From Nepenthes gracilis (lineage: Eukaryota; Streptophyta; Magnoliopsida; Caryophyllales; Nepenthaceae), in assembly GCA_033239525.1 (NCBI GenBank), contig BSYO01000023.1:15432763-15496762 (forward strand): DNA of 64,000 nt. The letters run 5' to 3'. A program made the position numbers and the translations under genes. Under the pieces are notes generated by a model. That model saw nothing but the letters and a program-made list of their open reading frames with translations, was not told where the DNA came from and did no database searches. Positions 21,841 to 32,578 of this stretch are shown one piece after another. Every line of letters starts with the position of its first letter. Positions within the stretch are counted from its first letter, which is position 1.

Positions 21841-23329
21841 TGTGGCGACCCAAGCCTAAATACTTAAACACATGGCCCAAGCCGCACACACGGATTACAA
21901 ATTTTAAACAAAATATAACCATTCTATATTCCAAACCATCTCATTCTTTTGATTTGACTACATCATGATAAATTTATCAATCATCCACAAAGATATACTA
22001 AGGAGAAATAAACTCAACAAAAGAAAATGCATAAATCTCCAAGACAACTTAAATTCATCAACTTGCTACCCGAATCTTCTTCTCGCTCGAAATTTCTTCC
22101 TGTGATACGGATGTCTTTCCCACTAGGCTAGATGCTATCTACTCAATTTGGAGCCAAGAAAATGCAAGGGTGAGCCAAAGCCCAACAAGTGATAATAATA
22201 AAAAACGCTAATAATAATAACGATCTCGGATATCACACTACAAAGGTCTCAACATACTCTAATGACCCACTATATCCAAGACAGATTACAACACGTCGCA
22301 AATACGACTCTAGATAAGATAGGTCCCACTTGACTCGTACATCCAAAAACAAGAAAAGTGCCACTAATCAATGGTAATCCCCTGGAATCCAACATTAACG
22401 ATAATTGGGGATTTCTCTGGTCCATATGTCAGCTAGAACGACCAGCATAATCAAGATAACAATCAATATGGATTCCACCGAATCCACAATAAATGAGGTA
22501 CTCACAATCATAGAAAATCACAAGAAAACTCCTGGATCTTATTCCGCCACTGTGAACCAAAGATTGCGTATATCCCCCAACAACTGGGTACTTGCACGGG
22601 CTACCGATACTCGTAAGTTTGACATTTGACCAAAATTCATGGTTCATAGAGACTCTGCCCCAAACAAGCACAGATGTCTCCCGAGCATGCTCATCATGCT
22701 CATCTTCCGACTCTACTAGGTACGGAAGATACCTCACACGTCAAACCCAGCATCTCTCGCCATGATATCCTCGATATCATGATCTACGATATTCACATGG
22801 CCATAAGCATCCCATCAAACTAGGCAATGTACCTCAACACCACAATAATACGAAAATCAGTATCAGATAAGCGTAGACCACGTTTAAGTACCATAACCTC
22901 ACATTTGACCAAATACTTTAATGTTTTTATACACTCCCCTCAACCTTGACCGTAGAAGCCAATGATTTTAAATACTCACATACCGAGTATAACGCAAAGA
23001 AAGCTTTGCAACATCAATAATAGAACATCGTTTAATGCTGACTAGGGATTGTACTCACACCATCAAATTTAACACAAAGAAATTTCTCACAGCACGAAAA
23101 ATAGATAAACTCAAACCGAGATATTATATTTTATTTAATGCAACTATTAAATTATTCTTCCATTATGTTGTGTTACAATGTCTACAGATAAGGCCAACAA
23201 TATCTATTTTTATTAGATTTCCTTCCAAATAATTTCTCAATATTTCTATCACAATATTCAGCACCATTAATTTTATTTTTTAATCATCCTTTAAATTTGG
23301 AATATACACATATACCCACTTACACATAT

Positions 23330-23900
23330 AGAACATACATTTCTAATACAAGAGATACACATCATAAATGCCATCCGTGAGTGCTTACATCCATAATTTG
23401 AAGCATACAAATATGTCCATACACATGAATGCCTTAGCACCAACATGCACACATAAATATATTTACACACACATGGTCACTCACACTCACATTGACACAT
23501 TTTCCACCATTTCCAGCTCACACTCACGTACACACACTCACTCACTCACACACGGCAGCAGCTGTGCCAACCACACACACTGCAGTCTAACACCCACATA
23601 CCACGCACAGTGTACTATACTTACACAGCCACACACTCACTATGCATAGCCTCGTACACCCGCTCATACATGCCACCCACACACACAACCAGCACCTGCA
23701 TACACACACACCAACACCAACCCGCACAGAACACCCACACTCACACACGGTTACACATATATGGTCCACAGATACGTACATACATGCACACGCCGCTACA
23801 AACCCCCACACCCATCAGCACGGTTACACATATATATGTACACCCAACCGTATACACACACATACATACACTCAAATACACCCATACGGCTACACAAATA
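23330..23900 (+). repeat. CA/ACAC-rich tract in left LTR of I
   Basis: Imperfect CACACA and ACAC(T)C repeats on the plus strand (TG-rich on the element's coding strand). Overlapping frames full of Thr and His on plus and Cys and Val on minus are caused by this composition. Confidence 0.8.
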
Positions 23901-24163
23901 AACCGTATGCATACTCCCCAACACATTTAATCCCCAAATTACTGCATCCTTTCATCACATAACCTCGGCCCAAAACAAAACACTGTGCTCTGTTCTTTGT
24001 CCGATTTCTATCTTCCGAACAACATTCACCCAATTTCACAGCAACAAGAAAATTGTAAGAGGAGAAGAAGAGGAACACTGATTTGCGAAACAGGAAGGGA
24101 AATTGACACAAGGAGGATTCACTTGGAAAATTTTAGGGAGAAACGACAGTAGAGGGGTCACAT

Positions 24164-24277
24164 GCAAATTGAATAGAAATGACATTAAACGGGATTCACT
24201 TGCAAATTGAGTAGAAATGACAGTAAACAGGAATTACTTGCAAATTGAGTAGAAATGATAGTAAACGGGATTCACTT
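24164..24277. repeat. Three tandem 38-bp units in left LTR of I
   Basis: Units start at 24164, 24202 and 24240, consensus beginning GCAAATTGAGTAGAAATGAC. The right LTR has only two copies. Confidence 0.85.
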
Positions 24278-24880
24278 GCCTGGAGCGACGGCAAGGGTTT
24301 GTGATGGCGGCGTCGGCTTCGGCTCAACAGCAACGTCAACGGCAACAATTTACCCAAACATTGACGGTGGCGGCCACAAATCACAGCAACGGGAACAACC
24401 AAATGCCCATGGCCACAACAGCAAGACCACCGAACCAACACCTCACACTGATCACACCTTCCTCCTCATGATTAAATAGGCACATTGAGGTGGAGGTAGA
24501 GGGAATCAAGCAGTTTGCCACGGAGGCCACTCAGCAGAATATTCGAACGGCAAATCTGCTGAGGCTGTTGTGGGAGAGAGCGAGAGCAAGAAGTGGGAGA
24601 GAACAGAGAAGAGGTGGGGACGAGAGAAGCAGAGGAGAAGAATCGAGAAGGTGAGGTGGCAGGTTTTATTAACTTTTGTTATTAGATTAACTATTATATT
24701 AATAATAATAATTATTATTATTATTTATTTATTTCGTTGTAACACTTATAATATATTATTATTTAATTATTTATATGCCATAAATATTTTATTATTCTTT
24801 TAGACAGACCAATACGTGCTAAAAATTAAGTATACCTAATTAAATTTATAATTCATCGTGAAAAATATCTGGACATTACA

Positions 24881-24899
24881 ATTCCTCCCCCCTTAAAAG
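24881..24899 (-). other. Polypurine tract of element I
   Basis: On the minus strand TCTTTTAAGGGGGGAGGAAT runs straight into the TGTAATG start of the 3' LTR, a strong PPT. Confidence 0.8.
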
Positions 24900-27320
24900 A
24901 ATTTCATATTCGAAATATAGGTATTGATCCTGAAATAATTATCGATACTTTAATATGAAAAATCATATCCATTCAAATCAACATTCATCAAACTTTTACT
25001 CTCTAATAACCTCGTAATTAACTAGCCATTGCATTTTTCACTCAACAACAACTATAGTTAAAGTTATCCTCCACAATGCAACTCCTATACAACCTAGATA
25101 TATAACTTAATTCATTCTTTGACACATTGGTGTTCCATCTTATCATAATGATAAAATTTATACAGTGCCAACCTCAATAACCATGCTAGTGATCAACATT
25201 AAAATTGTTCTATGTCTTAGACATGCTCTTGAATGCCCTATCAAATCATCTCCAGAAACTATCCTTAATCACTCTTATTAAATTCTCCGATTTATTAACG
25301 TAGCTAATCATTAAAAATATAGCAATCCAAAATACACTATGCATTAGTGAATTTCCAACCTTCAATTACATCAAATTATAAATCGATTGTTAATCATTTT
25401 CGACATACAATTAATCAACATCACATCCCAATATTGCATCATACCCAATAGAATCCCAAAGTTTCATATCTTACAGCTCCTAAAAAAAACAATTTAAAGT
25501 TTTAATTATCTTTACAATCTCCAACTGAAACTATTATCTTCCAACTCATGCATTGACCATCTAATTTAAATTCCACCAAAGGCTTTTCCTCGTACCATCC
25601 TTTATCTCGTTTCAATAATTTATTCCACATTCTCACTCAAATTAAATTCTTCTATAGAATGACAACTCCTAAGAATTAGATATCCAAATTTTGAGACCCA
25701 TAATCTTTAATTAATTGTAACCATCATTGATCTAGATCATGGATTGATCACTTAATTTTCTCAATCTAGCTAATTGAATTCAAAATTTATTTATTTGACT
25801 CCATCAATAAAATATTACTGCTCTTACTATAATAAATTTTAAATTGTAGTTCTACCAATTAACCCAATTCACATAGCAATTTCACCGCAGCTATAATACT
25901 GTTCACCCTGAGATCAAGGATCCTCAAATCTACTGATCCACGGGACTTAAAAAAAATAAAAGGTAATTTACACCTTCCTCATCAATAAAATACTACGGTA
26001 TTTTGTAAGTTGAATATAACCAATTGAGCCAAAATCTATCAAAACCAAATCCAATTAAACTGACCCTTGAAGAGAACAATACTTATGAAAGCTGTTTCTC
26101 TACAAGAAATATCACACTGCTATTAGTGAGGTTAAAAAATGATAGAGATTCTTCCCCCCTTTTTTTAAATAACTGAGCACGTGCAATAATTATGGATATA
26201 ATTATTAATAACTTTTAATCATTCATCAACATCCAAGATTCACAAAACTAATCGTAGGGCTACACTAGGGTAAGTCCAAATGATAACTATTTTGATCATC
26301 GATAAATTTACAAATATACCTGATAACCAGACAAGATCATTAGGTGAACCATCTCCTCACTTGCGAAGTTTGGACCATAGAGTTAATAAGACAAAACCAT
26401 CTCCAAATAACTTGTGTAGATAATTCTCATACCAAGATATTCTCGAAGCAAAGCCCAAATGTACTTGATAATTACAAAATGTGGCAAAACTGTCGCTAAT
26501 AACCTAAGAATATCTTCAGTGGACAATCCTAGTATACCTAACTACACAATTTCTCTTTGTTTAATATATTTTAGGGTATTTTTAATAATTTATTTTCTTC
26601 ACATTTTATTCATTTATTAAACTATCTCACATGTTTTAACGACTGAAATCAATAACTTTAAAATTTATAATTTAATTGACGATATTAATCAATATGCTCA
26701 TGATGCCAAAACTATAACATACCACAAGTGATAAGATTTTTTTTTTCACTTATACTATGAGTTATCATACATGCTCCACAATCATAATTTAGAACATTCA
26801 ATAGATTGGAAACAACTTCCTAGCCACGGATGATTTGCATCTAATTTATATCACGAATAGTTACACAATTCATTTAACTTTAAACATTTAATTCATAAAT
26901 TCCCAACATAATAAAGCATATCAACAGGGCATTATCGAACTCTCTCCTAAATATTCAATAAATTTTAATTTCTAAGAAATTTTAGATTTTTTTTATTACC
27001 ACACCATCCCATATCTAACTATTTACTATCTGGCTTAGATCATCGATCACAGACTATCTTCTTGGGCAATATACACCTCTACTGAATAAATATCCAGTTG
27101 ATAACACTGATCCCATAGATATATACCCTTAAGTGCTTCTAATCAATACTAGATAAATCACTTCTATTGTTTGGGACGGATACTACCTGTGCAAGGTCTC
27201 AATGTCTCAAAATAGTCTTTAAACGATACCTAAACTAAAAAGGAAAAATGCAAAAGTTACAGAATATATTGAACTAAATTCTAATTATTGTAGGATATAG
27301 CATCTAAGGTATGTATACTA
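24900..27320 (-). other. Internal region of element I without recognisable genes
   Basis: AT-rich, no open frame of note on either strand. The 20-30 codons before the PPT on the minus strand loosely resemble the end of a gypsy pol, but stops are everywhere. I find no RT YxDD motif. Confidence 0.5.
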
Positions 27321-27329
27321 CCTTTGTCA

Positions 27330-27837
27330 TATAAGACAAAGTCCGCGCCTCTAGATCAGGATTGGTGAAAACTCCATCTGGGTTTTGAAATTGTCGTCTA
27401 TTATGTTGAGTTGTACACTACCTGGCAATATGCCCCGACTGGCAATAAACGTAGCACAATCTAAGGATCTTCTGTCCCACTAGAGATAATGTCATCATAG
27501 TCATTAATGTCGATACATTGCAACAATTGGCAGGATAGCCGGTCTTCTCAATTTAAAACAATGTTGGTTGTTGTGAGGCTCGATAGTCCTTTATCGTTTA
27601 GTTGATGATGATAGTGATGGCTTACACCCAAAATATGGAGTAACCTGCTTCAATTGCCTATTCATATCGAGTGTTGCACCGCTAAAAGTTGATATCTTCA
27701 CCATCTGTGAGCTACAAGTCAAGGTGTGAATAACTTGGTCTACAAGTTGGGCCTCTTGTTGAAGTGCTCATAAAACTTTAGAATTCTTCGCATGGTTTCC
27801 ATTGGAAGCTCTTGCGGAGTCTGCCATATTTATAGTT
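27330..27837 (-). pseudogene. Gag-like remnant of element I
   Basis: Minus-strand ATG at 27837 (MADSARASNGNHAKNS) about 420 bases inside the PBS. Near 27420-27457 the translation CYVYCQSGHIAR, a stop, then C is a degraded CCHC zinc knuckle of the gypsy type. The distance between start and knuckle is far too short for a whole gag, so most of gag is deleted. Confidence 0.45.
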
Positions 27838-28245
27838 TGTTATTCTGACATCCTACAAAAACAAAGAGCTCTGAATAAACCTATTTTAACTTTTTTTTTG
27901 AAGTCGTCCACAGACTATCTACCTAAAATATCAACTGATCCTAAGCCCCGAGATATACAATCGGTTCATTGACTAGAGCTCACCAACATATTACAAGTCC
28001 CTAACTCATTTAAGAAATGCCAAAATTCTCGCGAGTATCTCCGATTCCTAAGTCCTCGAACCATTTGACAAATCACAATTCTTTGTCGTACCAAATCCTC
28101 TAAGTCTCTTAAAAGATTTACAATCTTCTATTCAAGCTTAAAACAAGTAGAATTAATCTAATTCAACATATCTTATTGCATCACCTAATATCCTCAATTA
28201 TCATCAATTCTTAAAATCCTCAAGTGTTTCCACAGAACCTTAATT

Positions 28246-28256
28246 CTCTGATACCA
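28246..28256 (-). other. Primer-binding site of element I
   Basis: On the minus strand TGGTATCAGAG lies a few bases inside the right LTR, matching initiator-methionine tRNA priming. It makes the right LTR the 5' LTR. Confidence 0.75.
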
Positions 28257-29794
28257 TAAATATGACGACCCAAGCCTAAATACTCAAACACATGGCTAAA
28301 ACCGTACACGCGGATTACAAATTTTAAACAAAATATAACCATTCTATATTCTAGACCATTTCATTCTTTTGATTTGACTACATTAAGATAAATTTATCCA
28401 TCATCCACAAAGAAATACTAAGGAGAAATAAACTCAACAAAAGAAAATATATAAATCTCCAGGACAACTTAAATGCATCAATTGACTACCCGAATCTTCT
28501 TCTTGCTCGAAATTTCTTCCTATGATACAGATGTCTTTCCCACAAGGCTAGATACTATTTATTTAATTTGGAGCCAAGAAAATACAAGGGTGAGCCAAAA
28601 CCCAACAAGTGATAATAATAAAAAACGCTAATAATAATAACGATCTCGGATATCACACTACAAAGGTCTCAACATATTCTAATGACCCACTATATCCGAG
28701 ACAGATTACAACACGTCGTAAATATGACTCTAGATAAAATAGGTCCAACTTGACCCGTACATCCAAAAACAACAAGAGTGCCAATAATCAATGGTACTCC
28801 CCTGGAATCCGACATCAACAATAATTGAGAATTTCCTTGGTCCGTATGTCAGCTAGAACGACCAGCATAATCATGATAACAATCAATATGGATTCCACCG
28901 AATTCAAATATCTCAGAATCCACACAATGATACTACCAACACCACAAATGAGATACTCACAATCATAGAAAATCACAAGAAAACTCCTGGATCTTATTCC
29001 GCCACTGTGAACCAAAGATTGCGTATATCCCCCAACAACTGGGTACTTGCACGGGCTACCGATACTCGTAAGTTTGACATTTGACCAAAATTCATGGTCC
29101 ATAGAGACTCTGCCCCAAACAAGCACAGATGTCTCCCGAGCATGCTCATCATGCTCATCTTCCGACTCTACTAGGTACGGAAGATACCTCACACGTCAAA
29201 CCCAGCGTCTCTCGCCATGATATCCTCGATATCATGATCTACGATATTCACATGGCCATAAGCATCCCATCAAACTAGGCAATGTACCTCAACACCATAA
29301 TAATACGAAAATCAGTATCAGATAAGCGTAGACCACGTTTAAGTACCATAACCTCACATTTGACCAAATACTTTAATGTTTTTATACACTCCCCTCAACC
29401 TTGACCGTAGAAGCCAATGATTTTAAATACTCACATACCGAGTATAACGCAAAGAAAGCTTTGCAACATCAATAATAGAACATCGTTTAATGCTGACCCG
29501 GATTGTACTCACACCATCAAATTTAACACAAAGAAATTTCTCAAAGACGAAAAATAGATAAACTCAAACCGAGATATTATATTTTATTTAATGCAACTAT
29601 TAAATTATTCTTCCATTATGTTGTGTTACAATGTCTACAGCTAAGGCCAACAATATCTATTTTTATTAGATTTCCTTCCAAATAATTTCTCAATATTTCT
29701 ATCACAATATTCAGCACCATTAATTTTATTTTTTAATCATCCTTTAAATTTGGAATATACACATATACCCACTTACACATATAGAACATACATT

Positions 29795-30370
29795 TCTAAT
29801 ACAAGAGATACACATCATAAATGCCATCCGTGAGTGCTTACATCCATAATTTGAAGCATACAAATATGTCCATACACATGAATGCCTTAGCACCAACATG
29901 CACACATAAATATATTTACACACACATGGTCACTCACACTCATGCTAACACATTTTCCACCATTTCTAGGTCACACTCACGTACACACACTCACTCACAC
30001 ACGGCAGCAGCTGTGCCAACCACACACACTGCAGTCTAACACCCATATACCACGCACAGTATACTCCTGTACTTTCACAGCCACACACTCACTGTGCATA
30101 GCCTCGTATACCCGCTCATACATGCCACCCACACACACAGCCAGCACCTGCATACACACACACCAACACCAACCCGCACAGAACACCCATGCATAGAACA
30201 CTCACACTCACTTACGGTTACACACATACGGTCCACAGATACGTATATACATGCACACACCACTACAAACTCCCACACCCATCAGCACGATTACACGTAT
30301 ATATGGACACCCAACCGTATACACACACACATACACACACTCAAATACACCCATATGGTTACACAAATAA
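29795..30370 (+). repeat. CA/ACAC-rich tract in right LTR of I
   Basis: Counterpart of the tract at 23330-23900. It contains an extra 13-base CATGCATAGAACA stretch near 30188-30200. Frames here are composition artefacts. Confidence 0.8.
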
Positions 30371-30632
30371 ACCGTATACATACTCCCCAACACATTTAAT
30401 CCCCAAATTACCGCATCCTTTCATCACAAAACCTTGGCCCAAAACAGAACACAGTGCTCTGTTTTTTGTCCGATTTCTGTCTTCCAAACAACATTCACCC
30501 AATTTCACAGCAACAAGAAAATTGTAAGAGGAGAAGAAGTGGAATATTGATTTGTAGAACATGAAGGGAAATTGACACAAGGAGGATTCACTTGCAAAAT
30601 TTCAGGGAGAAATAACAGTAGAGGGGTCACTT

Positions 30633-30708
30633 GTAAATTGAGTGGAAATGACAGTAAATGGGATTCAGTTGCAAATTGAGTAGAAATGACAGTAAACAGG
30701 ATTTACTT
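30633..30708. repeat. Two tandem 38-bp units in right LTR of I
   Basis: Units start at 30633 and 30671. The homologous place in the other LTR has three. Confidence 0.85.
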
Positions 30709-31316
30709 GCCTGGAGCGACGGCAAGGGTTTGCGATGGCGGCTTCGGCTTCGGCTCAACAGCAACGTCGACGGCATCAATTTACCCGTACAGTGACAGCG
30801 GCGGCCACGAATCACAGCAACGGCAGCAACCAAACGCCCATGGCCACAGCAGCAAGACCATCGAACCAACACCTCACACTGATCACGCCTTCCTCCTCAA
30901 GATTAAATAGGCACATTGAGGTGGAAGCAGAGGGAATCAAGCAATTTGCCACGGAGGCCACTCAGCAGAATATTCAAACGGCAAATCTACTGAGGCCGTT
31001 GCGGGAGAAAGAGAGAGCACGAAACGGGAGAGAACAGAGAAGAGGTGGGGACGAGAGAAGCAGAGGAGAAGAATTGAGAAGGCGAGGTGACAAGTTTTGT
31101 TAACTTTTGTTATTAGATTAACTATTATATTGATAATAATAATTATTATTATTATTTATAACATTTTAACACTTATAACATATTATTATTATTATTTTTT
31201 AATTATTTATATGCCATAAATATTTTATTATTCTATTAGACAGACCAATACGTACTAAAAATTAAGTATATCTAATTAAATTTATAATTTATCGTGAAAA
31301 ATGTCCGAACATTACA

Positions 31317-32132
31317 ACACCTATACGTTGATAATAGTTCCCGAGACAAATATAGTTAATTCAATTATTGGTTCATATTCAATGCTAAAACATCTACATC
31401 ACATAGCATTTCCCAGGAAGATCTTGTGCCATAGATTTTCACAAAACAGATTCTCTTTAAATTGTTGTGAAAATTTTTCAATGTCAAAATTTTAGAAAAA
31501 AATGTTTACGTCACAAATTACATTTTGTCAGAAGTAAGAAATTATAATATTATCAAAGAATAATAGGGGATTGAAGAGACCAAATTTCTCCGATAACACC
31601 CAAAACATGAAGCACTTACCAATAACAAATAACCTTCCAATAACCAACCCCAATATGGACAACGGGAAACTAATAAAAAGCAAACGTCCTGCACCTTGTT
31701 TGGAAATATTAACCTAGAAGATCTGTCAACTTCAAAAAACAAGAAAAAAAAAGTTTACAACCTTTGGTCAATGATACCAGCAGCCAGTTAATACTACAAA
31801 TCCTAATACAGCAATGACAAATCTGTCACAAACGGGCACCCTCTCTAATGGCGGTGATAGATGCAGGAGCTGGAATATTTCCATGCAGACCCTCCTCTTG
31901 CGAGGAAAGTTAAACAGAAGAAACCTCAATGCGAAACTACAGAGCCACTGGAGTAAATGGACCATAACTTCACAGCTGGCTGTTGTGCGATTAATGTGTA
32001 CCACACCATTCTTCATGTCTCTTGAAGATTTCAAAGGTAACAGTCTCTTGATCAAATCCCAATGAGTGTGTGGGGATATATCTTAAGCTCCTAATTTACA
32101 ATCACTGGAATCTCACAAATTAGTGAAAAAAA
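31317..32132 (-). other. APRL 3' flank and probable 3' UTR
   Basis: 31317-31321 is the right target duplication of I. The part from about 31560 to 32132 is downstream of the APRL stop codon and is probably 3' UTR. An open frame at 32055-31768 lies in it. It could be an extra last exon if the donor-like GAG|GTAAGA at 32158 is used, but I see no family match for it. Confidence 0.45.
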
Positions 32133-32578
32133 TCAGTGATTTAAACCTATTGTCTTACCTCTGTTGGTGCTTGCATCCCCAATGGCAACCGCTGAAGCTA
32201 GGGACTTGGAAGCCCACACCCTGGCATTCCTTGCTCCTTCCTGAAAATTGCTTCTCTTGCAAGGATAATTTATGGAATTGATTAAATGACCTACTTGATT
32301 CACATAAGCCAGGAGATGCTCCCACAACCTTTGCAGTCTCACATTTTGCATGTGTCTTCTCCAAGCAATATGAGCAAATTCAAGTAAATAAGGAAAAAGA
32401 AAGAGCAGAAACCGTGAGACCACAAAACCAGTGGCCAGAACCAGATAATTCTGTTGTCGGAGCAGGTTCTCTGGAGATCTTGCCCATGAAAACGGACAAT
32501 TTTTCTGTTCAGTGTGATTCCTTTTTTCATGATTTGATGGGCATTTGGTTTTGTTGTGCACTGGATCAGACCCTATGC
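32133..32578 (-). CDS. APRL: APRL last coding exon (transmembrane and C-terminal tail)
   Basis: Starts after acceptor GAATGCAG and encodes [20 protein letters not shown], a membrane segment, [39 protein letters not shown] and IGDASTNR, all matching the known APRL C-terminus. Read through, it ends GKTIGLNH and a stop at 32133-32135. A donor-like GAG|GTAAGA at 32159/32158 could instead splice to a further exon. The nearest acceptor would give a 54-base intron, short for plants. Confidence 0.85.

Larger units (their letters stand above)
21841..24880 (-). repeat. 3' LTR of element I
   Basis: 3040 bp between ACACC and the PPT. It contains a CA-rich block (about 23330-23900), three 38-bp repeats (24164-24277), and a GC-rich stretch near 24280-24440. 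Open frames in it come from the CA repeat and are not genes. Its divergence from the right LTR is uneven (see findings). Confidence 0.87.
21841..31316 (-). mobile_element. Large-LTR retrotransposon I, non-autonomous derivative
   Basis: 9476-bp element on the minus strand with two direct LTRs of 3040 and 3056 bp and a perfect ACACC duplication. Orientation is set by a PBS complement (CTCTGATACCA, 28246-28256) next to the right LTR and a PPT complement (CCTCCCCCCTTAAAAGA) next to the left LTR. The internal region is only 3380 bp and shows traces of gag and no intact pol. LTR starts (TGTAATGTC) and size recall the Del/Tekay gypsy group and element F, but lineage is inferred. LTRs make up almost two thirds of the element. 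Confidence 0.88.
28261..31316 (-). repeat. 5' LTR of element I
   Basis: 3056 bp, ending at ATTACA before ACACC (31317-31321). It has about 40 bases near 28908-28950 that the left LTR lacks, and two rather than three 38-bp units (30633-30708). Confidence 0.87.

Noticed and set aside
23368..23962. Several overlapping open frames on both strands, rich in Thr/His or Cys/Val
   Set aside because: They come from the CA-rich microsatellite in the LTR of I and recur in the other LTR. Not genes.
31768..32055. 95-codon minus-strand frame downstream of APRL as a separate gene
   Set aside because: No family match, located where the APRL 3' UTR is expected. An extra APRL exon is possible but unsupported.
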